NCBI GenBank assembly: GCA_033002965.1
Contig: JAURVB010013316.1
Coordinates: forward strand, 124,001 to 188,000
DNA: 64,000 nt
Reading direction: 5' to 3'
DNA from: Piper betle
Lineage: Eukaryota > Streptophyta > Magnoliopsida > Piperales > Piperaceae
In this document: positions 51,695-64,000 of the stretch, one piece after another
Layout of the letters: each line of letters begins with the position of its first letter
Position numbering within the stretch: position 1 is the stretch's first letter
The notes under the pieces: generated by a model
Seen by the model: the letters and a program-made list of their open reading frames with translations, nothing else
Database searches by the model: none
What the model was told of the DNA's origin: nothing
Made by a program: the position numbers and the translations under genes

Positions 51695-52846
51695 GTTAAA
51701 GGGTTGGTATGATATAATAAAATGACATAGTAGGAAATGAGAAAAGTAAAAGAAGTAGAACCATAGAAATTATAGTTTTAAATGTTGTAGTATTTATTAT
51801 ACCGAATTTATATCCGGTACATAATATATTTAATTTAAATGAGTCTGAATTGGATTCAATTAGATCCTAAAGTTATAAATAAAATATTTTAATAAATATT
51901 AATAATTTTTTTATTAGCAATATTTTATTAAATATGAGTGAAAATATTATAATTTGTAAAAAAATCAGATTTTGTAAAAAAAACAAATTAATAAATTTGG
52001 TACAAAATAGAATGTTTTAAATTTGAATGGTACATAATATGTCGGATACATCTAGGTAGAACTATACGGTGTTTAAAATTATGATAGAAATAAAATGAAA
52101 ACATAATTTGTAACATAAACTTTTTTTAAAAATATTATTATTACACGCACAAATGATCATAAATGAATTCATTTTCCTGCACTCATAATTTCAAGCCGCG
52201 CGAAGAACAATCTTAAATGCATGGAAACGTTGATTATGGAAGTTAAAAATATAAATTACTTGGTTTTTTAAGGCAATAACTTATTGAAAATCTCTTTGAT
52301 GATTAGAAAATATCGCTCACTATAAATATCCACCCAAATGAAACAAAATAGTTCCAAATACAAAATGCCGGTCAATTTTTTCTTATCCAATTGAAGATTT
52401 CTAGGATTATTAAAAAAATATAAATCGGCGTGAAACGTACGTCACTAGAAAGCATTAATAGCTAAAATATTTTTGGCTCCATATCTAGAGATGGCATCCT
52501 AGCCGGCATGCTGCCATGCATAGACATGAAAGGAGCCCAAACTTTGATCTAAGTGTCCCGTAGCGTTCGTATGTACATTAATTTGTTTTATTAATAATGT
52601 CCCCTCTTTCACGAGTCTTGATGATCATGATTAAAATAAAAACGAATCATAATAAGGAAGATAGAATTGTATAAGCTCAAAAGAAGAATGGTGTTGAATC
52701 TTAGCTGTCTCGCGTGACACTGACTATACATTCTTCTCCCATGATCTTCAATCTAGCTATCTCCCACGTCTTGCTTGCCGATGCTGACTTTGACATCATT
52801 AGTGTTCTTAAATTGTCTCAATGTTACTGTCATCTTCGTTTTTAAA

Positions 52847-53045
52847 GTTGTTGAAATATATCGTTATTTATGTTGTGTTTATCTAATCCTATTCTATAGA
52901 TATTACAATTAAGAGTTAGAGATATTTATGAGATAAGATTATATCAGTATCCCTAAAATTCTATATATAATTGGAATTAAGTACTTTTGGTAAACTCGTA
53001 ACAATTGAGTCGTCTTTCTATATTTTTTATTATTTTCAATATGCA
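52847..53045 (+). repeat. LTR-like dispersed fragment
   Basis: Starts TGTTGAAATATATCGTTATT. It shares TTTATCTAATCCTATTCTAT and GAGATAAGATTA with a second, shorter copy at about 56050-56175. This suggests remnants of one LTR family. Boundaries are approximate. Confidence 0.4.
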
Positions 53046-54529
53046 CGGTATAATCTAATGTACGTCCACCGAGAAAACCTTGTGAAGGATGGGGGTGTCC
53101 TTCCTTCCCTCATCCTTGCTGCTTAATCGAGTTAATTTTTTCTTTCCTCTCTCGTTTGCTATTGAGAGGTTGGCCATGACTTGTGGGTTGATGTTCACAA
53201 CCATCAAGAGAGCGGATGTACTTAAACATTTTTTTATCTTCTCAAAGGCTTTTGATGTGCCCTTGTAAAGTTTGACATGCCCTTTCCAAAAAGGTTGTCC
53301 GGTCCATTTCTTACCTTGATTTTTAATGGAAAAGTTTTAGCCGCGTCCTATTTTTCTATACTTAAAATACACTACATTTTGATCGGTCGACATCAAATCT
53401 AAACGGATTACGCTAACCAAATAAAAAAATTAATTCTGTTTACAAAGTCATGTACGAGTAGGAAACTTACTTGACTTCACAACATGAAACCCAATTGGCA
53501 TCAAACAAAAAACGTACTCCCAATCCACTGTTTGGGTTAACGAAGTACTAAATTGTGAGGATATTTTTCATATTCTATCGACCATAATGAGAGGTCAACC
53601 AAGTATTAGATTAATGTTCCGGCACGCGACTTCCACCCTCGTTAATCAATCTGTGCTTTGTGTTGGGTTAGAGGTTTTGGTGAGCTCAAAGGCTCCCCCG
53701 TTGTATAAAAAAACCATGCGAATTAAAAAATAAATAAAAATAAAATGTCACGAGCGAGGAAAGACACGTTAAATTTTCACGTGGTCTCTCGTAAGGTTCA
53801 ATTTGAATCGCAAAGTCAGTCCATGGTGAGATTAATACTCACACTTCATCATTTATTCTTTAATTTTATATTTATATAAAATGGTGAATTTTTTACTTTT
53901 TTATTTGATCTATTTGTGATAGTTTTTACTCCAATGCCTTGGTTTATCTTTTTTTATCTTCAAAATTTTAAAATAATGTCACCACTACATCCAAAGTGCC
54001 CAAAAATAGTGAGACAGCAAGTTTTGCTGCAATCCAATGTCAATAAGGTTTTCAAATTATTTTCAAAGCAATATAAGGCTGAACCAAATTAAGTGACATA
54101 TGCAAGCTTCTGGATTTTTCTGGGTGCACCTAGCTACAGGTGGTATTCAATGCGCCAGTTGGTTTTGGGTCACAAATGTGGTCACGATCCCTCTACATTG
54201 GTGGGCTAGGGTTCATCAAAGATGGATTCAGTAAGGCTCCTCCCTTCGTTATTCCTATATTGCTTCTTTCTTTTGCTCTTCTTCTCTTATTTTATTATTT
54301 CAACTTACGAACCCCCCACTCACTTCTCTTTTCTTTGTCATTTATAGAAGTTTAACGGAGTTTCACATTTCTATAACTCGAGGTTTCAAATCATACCTTT
54401 TCCTCCTTATCTTCAATTTTTCTTCCTGTAAAATAGGAACGGTGTTGACGTCGTCTTTTGGAAAAGAATGACCTAGACAAGTTTGGACATAGGCTAGGGG
54501 TGCGACACATAATTTGGACGAAGAATTAA

Positions 54530-54990
54530 CAAAGTCCTCAAAAGTATATTTTTCATGTTTGGATTAACAAATATAATTTTTGTTTTCCGCTAATCAAATT
54601 TTACAATTAACGGGGTGCTTGAGTTAACGAAGTACTTCAGTGTAAGTGTATTTTTTATATTTGAGTTAACAAAGTACTTGAATATTATTATGTTTTACGT
54701 AATCAGCCCATTTGGTTTCCCAATGTGAGGTCAACTTAGTATTTGGATTAACAAAATACTCAGCTGTAAGTGCATTTTTTAAAATTTTGTCAACAGAGTT
54801 TCACAATGTGAAGTCAATTGAGTACTTAGATTGATGTATGAACTACTCGAGTGTAAATGTATTTTTTGTGTTCTGCCAACTAAGTTTCATTATGCGAGGT
54901 CGACCTAATTAACACAATGGTGAACTCTAAATGTGTTTTTCATTTTTTAGTAATTGGATTTCTCTTTATGAGGATAACCAAGTTTTTTGT
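54530..54990 (+). repeat. Degenerate tandem repeat, period about 80-100 bp
   Basis: Four or more units share the order AACAAAGTACT, GTGTAAGTGTATTTTTT, a CAACTAAGTTT-like block and ATGTGAGGTCAAC. An isolated related unit lies at about 53535-53625. The degree of decay indicates old tandem DNA or a satellite-like relic. Confidence 0.6.
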
Positions 54991-55067
54991 TGCTATAGAG
55001 TCCTTAGAAATGGAGTTAACCTTTTCTGTTTGTTGAGATGGTTAATGGAATCTACGTCGACTCTATG

Positions 55068-55583
55068 TTAGGTGTAAACAAGCTAAGTCGAGCCGAGCAG
55101 GGTTGTATTTGAATTCAATATGATTTTTGACAAACATGTTTGAGCTTGTTTGAAAGTCTGACAAGCTTTGATGTAAACGAGCTAAGCTGAGCTCGTCCAA
55201 AATTTATGGTGTTTGGGCTTAGCTCGTGTTTGGCTCGTTATATTTTCGAGCCGAGCCGAGCCGAGCTTGCGCCAAACAAATGTTTATGCTTAGCTTGTGT
55301 TTGACTTATATAGGATCAAAAATTTATTTCCAACACTATATAAGTTCAATGTGACCTCAATAGTATTGACGAGCCGAACATTTTTTTAAGTTTGAACACA
55401 TCGAACTCGAATTTCAAGCCATACCGAGCCGAACACTCCTTAGCTTAAACTTTGTTCGTAGTTCAATGAACTATTCATTTCAAATTGAGTATTTTTTTGA
55501 GAACAAAATTAACGTCCAAGAATTTAAGCCGAACTGACCGAATGTAAAACGCTCCCGAGCCAACTTGGCTTGTTTACACCCCT
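55068..55583. mobile_element. hAT-type MITE with 8-bp target-site duplication
   Basis: 516 bp with terminal inverted repeats: left TTAGGTGTAAACAAGC, right GCTTGTTTACACCCCT. Perfect ACTCTATG duplications flank it at 55060-55067 and 55584-55591. Eight-base duplications and these ends fit the hAT superfamily. The interior is rich in GAGCCGAGC and GCTTAGCTTG motifs and has no coding capacity. Confidence 0.85.
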
Positions 55584-55591
55584 ACTCTATG

Positions 55592-58029
55592 GGGACCAAT
55601 TAAAATGGAGTACACATTGGGTGCGGCGCACAAAAATAAACCGAGGCTAAAAATCCTCATTTTTAATGTGTCTCCTTTCGTTCGTAGAGAACTTCGTTCA
55701 ATGAATTTTGTTTGTCTCAATACGGTTTTTTTTTCTAAACTTATCAGTTTAGTCAAACTTGTGCCCTCTTATTGATTTTGTTTGTCTACCCTCTCTTGAT
55801 CAAGCTGTGGGGAGATATTAATGTAATTTGTCGAAGAAATTCATCTTTTAAAGATTGGCTAAAGACACTTTGAATACAAAATATACTAGCTATTTGGTAG
55901 AAGATTAAACCATCAGAGCTAGAAATCTTTAAAAAATGTCATTTTCCCGATGCAAGTTGCAGGTATTATGACAAAATATTTTGCTTATAACGTGACATCA
56001 AGATCTAAGTTTGGCTAATTCTCCATCAATCATAGTTTGAAGGGAGTATTAAAATATATTGTTATTTATGTCGTCCTTGTTTATTTATGTTGAATTTATC
56101 TAGTCCTATTCTATAGTTAATATATGTTTGAGATAAGATTAATCTCTATATATTTTTTTATTTTTCAATAATAGTGAAATATTTACTTGGTAACATCTCT
56201 AAGAGTTTTTATCGTGCAAAAGATTGATCGGGAAATGAATTTCATTAATATTGAAAGTTCCACTACATAATTCAGGCTATTGCCAATATAGCCTTCTTGT
56301 GTGTTGAATTCTATGTACTTTTTCTAAAACTTTAGGTATTTTTTATAAAATTCTTAGCTTTTACGTAATTTAATCACGTTCTAAATGTATAATATGATAG
56401 AGGTTGAAAGTTTAAGTTAACCACAAAAATATAATCTGATTTGTGTATTATTTCTTTTGTATATAATCCCCTCAACGACAGTATAATGAATAACGATATA
56501 ACTGCCACGCAGTTGACAATGTTAAGAGTTTTGAAGTGGTGGTAATGACTTATCGTGTATAAGATACGGAGTATGATACGTGAGCTCCATCTGTTGCATG
56601 GCCAGCCACCATACCATACATTAGTTTTTTATTAAGTAAACAAATGGACATCTACAAAACTACAAACAAGTAAGCTTAATTAGTTACCTTTCCTACTACA
56701 ACGCCCGGGAAAAAGAGGGGGAAACAAAACTATACAACACAGGAGTTTTTTTTTTTTCACTGAGTGTAACACAGAGTTTTTAATTAAACATTTATATACA
56801 TCCATAAATAGATTTGAGTTTGGCATTTCAAAGTCTAATGACTGTAAGATTTATCTATATATTTACAAAAACCAAATCTACAAACTTTTATTTATATTAA
56901 GTTCATCAAATCGTTCAGATTGACTTGGAATGGGATTAAATCAAATTATGAAAAATAAATATTATTACTCGAAACAAATTTTCAGCTGGTCACTAAAATT
57001 TAGTTTGCAAAAACATAACCCTGTACCGATTCAAATTTAAATCTAACTAGCCAGTTTAGAAATAAGTATACAAATAGTGATGCTCAATTTAGTTGAATAG
57101 AATTGTAAAAATTAAATATATATTATAAAATATAAATAAGATAAAAATTTATTTTACAGCCTAATGAATCAATTTACAAGAGTCATCAAGTTTGCAAGTC
57201 AAGACTTGCTAGCAAGAAAAAGTTTCATTTTTGTGACCTATCATCACTCTTCTTAAAAACGTTGTAACTTCTGATTATTTCTTTCTTTGGCGGGGAAAGA
57301 TGTATTATTTATACATTTTTTCATTATTATTTTAAACTAACTAATAAGATAAATATTAAGAAATAATATTTGATTAATTTGAGACTAGTCAAAATGAATT
57401 TTTTTAATTGATTTGATGAGTCCATGAATTATGGATGCCTGCATCAAAAAATAGGCTAATAATAATTAACATGTTTATTTCGTATAATCTTTTAATGACG
57501 CCAAAATAAAAAGTTCATTTATGCAAAAAAAAAAAGAGTAGCCCAGAGACGGCAATTCGTGAACTTTGGAGCCCTTATTCCTCAAATCCATCCAGTCCAC
57601 GACCAAGAGCAAGCCCAATCGGCTGAGGACATCGGGAGCGGCCCCCACCGCATGAACGAAGTGGGAGCCACGACCGGATGTTTGGAAGCAGTGGCGGGCC
57701 ATTTTTTAATTAAATTAGTATATTAAAAATTAAATAGATATGCACTTAATTAATCACACTTCTTAATCAAATCAACCCAAAAGCATAATCAACCATGAAT
57801 ATCCAATTAATTAATCTAATTTAATACGGGAGAAAAAACCGTTGTGTATGTACGAGAAAACAAAAAACAGCGTAACCGAACAAACAACCCCTGGCATGGG
57901 AAAAAATAGGCGACGAAGCAGGGGAGGAGGCAGGCGAGGAACCCCTGGTTGGCGAGGAGGGAGGTGGGTCCGGCGGCGGCGGTGGTGCCGACGGTGTTGG
58001 TGATGGAGGAGGAGCTGCGGCTCTGATCC
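55592..58029. other. AT-rich intergenic region
   Basis: Includes the second LTR-like fragment (about 56050-56175). A GC-balanced island (about 57535-57705) gives a 75-codon minus-strand frame of unknown nature. Confidence 0.5.
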
Positions 58030-58848
58030 CCGGTGGGAAAAAGTTTGGATCTTTTTGGTGGTTTTTTGAGCTTTTTCTTGGCGTCCTTGGTTGGCTTGGC
58101 AGAGGTTCATCCATCTCTTGCCGTCGTCTCAAGATCCGGGCGTTTGATTCGTTGCAGAAAGGTTGGGAATTGGCAGATTTTTGGCCTTGCAGAGCTTTTC
58201 GTTTTGGAAGTTGGTTCTGTTTTTGGCCTTTTATTGCTTTTGGCTTTTGCTTTTCGGCGGCATTGCTTGGAATCGGGGCTTTGGGATTGTGGGGTTGTTG
58301 CTTTTGTGATTGATACGCCGTTTGGTGATTTTTTGTGAATTGTCCCTCACGTTTTTCGTCTCTTTCTTTGGTGGTGGTGGTGGGGGGGGGGGTGATTTTG
58401 CTTATCATTTTTGGCGTTTGTTGGATTCTCTTTTCTGAAATGTTGCATCTTGGATCGTGTAGCGGGTCGCTTTTAGTTGTTTCGTGATCTTTAAGCTCGG
58501 AATTCTTCATCTTTTTTCTTTTTTGTTCACTTTAATTGGTTTGTGAAAAAGATTTCACATTTATCAGTATATTTGTTTTTTTGATGAGAATAGATGATTG
58601 ATCTATGATTGGGCTTGTGGCAGGTAAAGATTGGGCATTGAATCGATTGTTCTAGTCGCATTTGGCAAGACTACTCCTGCTTGGAGACAAAAAATAAAGG
58701 ATTTGATTATAAGAGGCTTGCATTTCAAGTTCGTAGAGGCATTTTGCATATCAGATAGATTATAGATAGGGTGTGTATATGTACGTAAACCTGGCGAAGA
58801 GAAACTGCAGCTTTGCATTGTCCTGGCGCCGCCTTATGCCCTGTAGCG
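58030..58848 (+). other. Probable 5' leader region of the MDIS1-like gene
   Basis: T- and G-rich transcribed-looking sequence with a TGG/poly-G tract (58369-58391). Long minus-strand frames (for example 57821-58510) are proline-rich and low in complexity, an artefact of reading this tract backwards. Confidence 0.4.
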
Positions 58849-61800
58849 ATGGTGTGTCAATGGAAAGGCTACCAGCTGCAGAGGGCTTCATGCATTGTTT
58901 TCTTGATCACAACGTATATTGACGTGTGTTTCGCGATCAATTCTGAAGGTAATTGTCTTCGTTTGGCCCCCCTTGAAAAGTTATGGATGTTTTCTTTTTG
59001 CATTGTTATAATTCTAGAAGTATAAATATGTCCCTGATTGACAATGCAGGGAAGGCTTTATTAGCGTTCCGTCAGAAAGTTTTTGAGGACCCTTATGATG
59101 CCCTTGCAAACTGGAATGAGGATGCCAGTAACCCTTGCAGGTGGCCTGGTGTCAATTGTGTAGAGGGTCATGTCAGGACACTGTGAGTTTTCGACACCAT
59201 GGCTCAATTGACCACAGCTTATTGAGCTGATCACTGTCTATTAACTGTTCATTGTAGATCGCTGGTTCCATTGGTGTGAGTTCTGATTAATCTGAAGTAT
59301 AACTGGATGCTCTTGCAGGGATTTGAGGGAGCTTTCTCTTGTGGGGAAGTTGGCATCAGAACTGGGAAAACTAACCCATTTGAGAATCATGTAAGAATCT
59401 TTTTGAGGCTTTCAAAACTATAATATATACTAAGGGCAATGCACTCAGATACTTCATCCGGTTTGTATTTGGATGAATAACTGTCATGAATCTCATTACA
59501 TTCAGAAGTTTGATTTTTTATCTCTACCGGTTAGTGGTAATGTGCGAATAGGATCAAGAAGGCTAAGAAGAATTGGCTGGAGGCAGCAAGAAAGATATGA
59601 TTGTTTATGATTGAAAAATTGACATGGCTTGTGTGACTGGCATAATAGGATCAATATTGTTGCCCCCAATGATTTGGGATTAGGTGAATGATGATGAGTA
59701 AACCCTAAAATTCTACTCCTCTACGCTCTTCCGTTACTGATTCACAGTTTATGGTCCTAATAAAGCATATCTTGTCAACATTGCTTCCACATGAAATATC
59801 TCTCATATTATTATTCTTCTAGGTCTTGGAAAATAGGGGATTTCCATTTGACATGAATAATCTGCATACAGGATTGTGATTTTAAATCACCCAATGCTAT
59901 CATTTTGGTTGTCAGTAGTTCTAATTCCTGTGATGCATTACAATATCATTTGGTAGTCAACCATGTATACAATATGATTATGTGTGTCTAATATTGATCC
60001 TTAAATTTGCAGTGCGTTGTGCAAAAACCACTTTTTTGGTGATGTTCCAAAAGAGATTGCCAAGTTAACAAAGTTGGAAGTGATAGACTTAAGGTGTAAT
60101 AATTTGAATGGTACAGTTCCTGCAGAATTAGGCAATTTGCCGTCACTTAGATACCTGTAAGTTCATGTCAATTATTCAAGTAATTGTCATTTTAGAGGTT
60201 TAGGTTTTTCTTCTCACTGAGAAACCCGTTTGGTTTGCTAACAGGTTGCTTGGTGACAATGATTTTAAAGATGGCACGATCTCTGACTTTGTAAATATAG
60301 CACCGCTTTCAGATTCAGATTATGATCAAATTCGTATGCCTGATCTGGCTAGTGGCGCTGGCTGTATAATTACAAAATTTGGAGCATGGTGAGTTCATAT
60401 TTTTCCTTCTTGTAAGCCCTTAATCCTCAATGATTTTCAAATTTCGACTCTGTTTGATCCTTGATACATCTCATCTTATTATGATGTTGACACTGAAGAC
60501 TTGTGGGGTATCATTTTTTGTAATTGCTCATTTACCTTGTTCAGTTCTTAATTATCTATTTTGCTTCTTTCTAACTATTTGCTATTTGTTAGCAATTATT
60601 AGAAACATGGCTTATTGTCAATTTCAATTTGCAGCCTTTGGGAGATCAGCTTAAGGAAAGCAAACTCTTTTGTCATTCCTCTTAAAGGGAAACTACTACC
60701 ATTTTACAGGAAGTTTACATGGTAAGGATCATTGGCTCTCCCTCTCCCCTTTTCTCTTGTTATCTTTCTCCTGTGAGTGTGCACACTGTCCTATTTTCTT
60801 TTTTAGGGAAATTTGATTCAGTTGATCAATTATAAGCACCTAATTAAGCAGGAGTAAACAAATGTTTTGGCTTTCCTTTCAACTCATATTGTGGTTGTTG
60901 GAGACTTATAATTAATTATGTCAATTTTGCGTCTAATTGTTTTTATCTTTAGTTTAGCAATGCTGTTTCTGTTGAGAAGAGCATCAGGACACCATATACT
61001 GCAGGGTGGAGTTGGACCTTGCCATTGCAACACGCACTTCCTGCAGTTTAACTGAATTATTTTTTGATAGTAAACTATAGTTCACTTTATGATTTCATGT
61101 TCTGAGCATCGTAGCCTTTTAAATAATCTTGTAATGTCCATCTAAATTGGTTGTTGTGAAGGATCAGGAGCAGAAGACCATTTCCAATCTCCCATGGTAG
61201 GAAAATGTATGACAGCATTCCCGGTAATTATGTTGCCTTTTTTTGCCTAGTTCACCACCTTGAACACCTGATATTGTTTTGATGTTTTGGTACATGAGGT
61301 TATACAAGATAACTAAAAGCAAAAGCTGAGAGCTGTCGAGAAAAACAACTTATGTTTTTATTTTGTGGATTATCAGGGCCGTCCATGGTAGAAGATAAGT
61401 GGCATTTACACCACCTTGCTCGTCATGAACTGCTTGCTGTGTCTGAAATTAACCTTGGTGCACTTCCTGCACCGGGTGCTCCCGCAGAACCAATGACATC
61501 TATTCCAACTAGGGGGAGTGGTTCTTTCCCTGCCGTATCTAAATCCTCTATCCCTAACGGGAAGAGTAGTCCTCCAAGTGGATCCATTTCTCCATCTGAG
61601 CCATCACCGAGTTTTGATAATGTGGATAGCACAAATGGAGAGGGTAAAGGATCAAATACATGGAAGTACATGTATGTAGTCCCAGCAGGGGTGTTTTTTC
61701 TTTGCATTGCCGGAGCAGTTCTGTACATATGCAGAAGCAAAGGAGTAACCACCATTGGTCCTTGGAAGACTGGACTAAGTGGTCAGTTGCAAAAAGCTTT

Positions 61801-63323
61801 TGTATCAGGTACATATTTTCATTTGAAAACTACACATCTGCGTCCTTTTTAATTTTAAACTTCACTTTGCCCTATAATAGTCTTGTCAAATAGTTAATGA
61901 CCATCTGAAAATTTGAATAAGTTTGAAGAGTAGAATTCTTGCATGCAAATTTATTAGATGATTTAATTATTTTGTCAAGCAGGGGTGCCTAAGCTAAACC
62001 GAGCAGAGTTGGAAACTGCTTGTGAGGACTTTAGCAACATTGTCACTACATATCCATATTGCACAGTGTATAAGGGCACCTCTCTAGTGGTGTTGAGATT
62101 GCAGTTGCTGTATCTTCAGTGAAGTCTGCCAAGGACTGGTCTAAGGGTGCAGAACAACATTTCAGGAAAAAGGTCTATCAAAATTTATACTGTAATTCTT
62201 TATGGGGCATATATTAAATCAAGTCCTATTTTCTGAGTCATAGCTAATGCTCTTGGGATTGTCATTATAGATTGATACACTTTCACGAGTGAACCACAAA
62301 AATTTTGTCAATCTTCTTGGGTACTGCGAAGAGGACGAGCCATTTTTTCGGGTCATGGTGTTCGAGTATGCTCCTAGTGGAAACCTTTTTGAGCATTTGC
62401 ATGGTAGGCATTTTTTCTTAGTTGGATGAATGTTTCTCTATGTTTGTTATAACTATTCACCTATATATCGGGTTGCTGTATATGGCAGTTAAAGAAGTCG
62501 AGCATCTTGATTGGCCAGCGAGGATGAGGATCCTGATGGGAGTTGCTTACTGTTTGCAGTATATGCACCATGAATTGAGCCCACCTGTTGTGCACCCCTC
62601 TATACAGTCCAGCTCTATTTTGTTGACTGATGATAATGCTGCAAAGGTACACTTTAATAGTATATAAATCTTTACATATGTTTTACACCTCTTTTTAGGT
62701 GAGTTTCTATGATGATTCTAGTTGACCTTGTATAATGTGTTTTTAGGTTACAGAGATTGGATTTTGGAAATATTTTGTTGCGAAGGAGAAGATAATTGAT
62801 GACAACGACATAGATAACTCGGAATTTCCCTCTGAGGACACTGAAAGCAATGTCTTTGGTTTTGGACTGCTGATGCTGGAAATCATATCAGGAAGATCTC
62901 CACAATGCAAGGAAGAAGGGTCTCTTGTGTCTTGGGTAAAGAAACATAAATATTCCATCCACTTGAATAGTTTTAAGTTTGCTTCGTTAATTGTTTTCCA
63001 ATTGATTTTGCACAAGTATAAATACGCGAAACTAATGAATGGACATTACTTCTACTTCCCAGGCTGCCGATTATGTGGATGGAAAAGTGAGTGTCAGCTA
63101 CATATTAGACCCCACATTGAAGACTTTCAAGAGCAACGAACTTGATATAATTGGTGAGGTCATCCTGGAATGCATCAATGAGGACCCAAGGCGGCGGCCA
63201 ACGATGAAAGAAATCGCCAATAAACTAAGAGAAGTAATCCCCATCTCGCCGGAGGCTGCAACGCCGAGACTCTCTCCTCTCTGGTGGGCAGAACTGGAAA
63301 TCCTCTCAGTCGAGGCTAGTTAA
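58849..63323 (+). CDS. LRR receptor-like pseudokinase (MRH1/MALE DISCOVERER-type), with one apparent base loss
   Basis: Thirteen exons: 58849-58948, 59050-59182, 59319-59390, 60013-60156, 60245-60388, 60635-60721, 61162-61196, 61377-61808, 61983-62172, 62271-62403, 62489-62646, 62747-62935 and 63063-63323. They give 692 residues if one base is restored at 62079-62080 (GTLSSGVEIAV). A signal peptide (about 12-29), a short LRR ectodomain (SNPCRWPGVNC, then four or five repeats), a Ser/Pro-rich stalk, a transmembrane helix (337-357) and a kinase-like domain follow. The kinase part is inactive by sequence: no VAIK lysine (EIAVAV), HPS for HRD (526-528), and TEIGFW where DFG should be. Arabidopsis relatives act as co-receptors in pollen-tube guidance (MDIS1/2) or root-hair growth (MRH1). 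Exons 6 and 7 are the least certain. Confidence 0.9.
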
Positions 63324-64000
63324 GTCTCGGCTGTGCAAGTCCTTGTGTGGCTGCCTATTCTTTGATTTGTATTGTATTTAAGTTACGTGCATGTTTGTAT
63401 CTCTCTCGTGCATATTATTTGTTTGGTTCTATTGCTTGTAGAGCTCTCTTCGTTACCTTCCCACTCACTTATTTCTTCTTGTAATCCGTCTCTTTTTTTC
63501 AATTATTTTGTGACATGCATGACAATAAGTCCGAGGCCCGAGACTGTAGCATCCTTGGGTCCCTTGTCACTTCCTTGCGCGTGTATTTTGAGACTAGGAT
63601 TTGTGGAAGTAATTACTATCATTGCTATAATTTCTAAGATTCCAGCGATTATATCTTAGATTGTAAAGTATCCTTTGTAGGAGAATGAGTATATTGTAAT
63701 CAGAACAATAACTCGTGTACATTCTTTGCTTCCAATTGTAGCAGCATACTTTGCACAAAGAATCAAAGCTTACCGTTCACAGTATTCCCTTACAATTATG
63801 ATAAATTGAATGAATTTATGCAACTTCGTTAATCCTGGTTTTGGTGCATCTGACAATCTTCCACCGTCGTCAACATACATATCTATCACAAATGCTTTTA
63901 AATCTCAAATATTTAACATTTACGTGTAGAACCATCTCGGATATGTAGCCAAATCGATCACTCTCAACCAGGAAATACCACCTTCTTTTAAGCATATAAT
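63324..64000. other. 3' untranslated and downstream region of the MDIS1-like gene
   Basis: T-rich after the TAA stop. No further gene is recognisable before the window ends. Confidence 0.5.

Larger units (their letters stand above)
51703..55059. other. Repeat-rich intergenic region
   Basis: AT-rich. It includes an LTR-like fragment at 52847-53045 and degenerate tandem repeats at 54530-54990. A plus-strand frame of 71 codons at 54140-54355 resembles nothing known. No gene is supported. Confidence 0.5.

Noticed and set aside
57821..58510. 229-codon minus-strand frame upstream of the MDIS1-like gene
   Set aside because: Lys/Gln- and Pro-rich low-complexity translation of the reverse of a T/G-rich leader; no domain, no splice structure.

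Overview
This is a nuclear segment of a flowering plant, most likely a eudicot. It has GT-AG split genes, AT-rich intergenic DNA, plant-only gene families (STICHEL-like, receptor-like kinases, Tubby-like F-box, plant cysteine oxidase, class III peroxidase) and many decayed LTR retrotransposons. No bacterial or organellar features were seen. All calls come from reading the sequence; no database search was possible.

Layout. 1-5002 (-): a STICHEL-like AAA+ gene, cut by the window start. 6525-11431 (-): a decayed Ty3/gypsy element. 15038-16471 (-): a class III peroxidase pseudogene. 17093-28612 (+): a decayed Ty1/copia element, itself interrupted by two ~2.9 kb LTR-like insertions of one family in opposite orientations (19659-22509 and 23781-26709), each with a perfect 5-bp target-site duplication. 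31760-33904 (-): an intact membrane-anchored RLCK/PBL-type kinase. 34708-36666 (-): ribosomal protein L11 with a telo-box/site II promoter. 38118-40855 (-): an LRR receptor-like pseudokinase of the CaMRLK/MEE62 type. 44804-46698 (+): a plant cysteine oxidase. 48034-50855 (-): a Tubby-like F-box protein. 51163-55583: two hAT-type MITEs and degenerate tandem repeats. 58849-63323 (+): an LRR receptor pseudokinase of the MRH1/MALE DISCOVERER type.

The genes do not form an operon. From memory, the order STICHEL-like, RPL11, MEE62-like, MDIS1/MRH1-like resembles an Arabidopsis chromosome 5 block (around At5g45720-At5g45840) and its chromosome 4 duplicate, so the window may be a conserved syntenic block inflated by transposons.

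A recurrent oddity is that three otherwise intact genes (STICHEL-like, cysteine oxidase, MDIS1-like) contain five single-base losses in short homopolymer runs. Adding one base at each restores exon phases that sum exactly. This looks more like consensus sequencing error than five pseudogenising mutations. The peroxidase, by contrast, carries lesions that such errors cannot explain.
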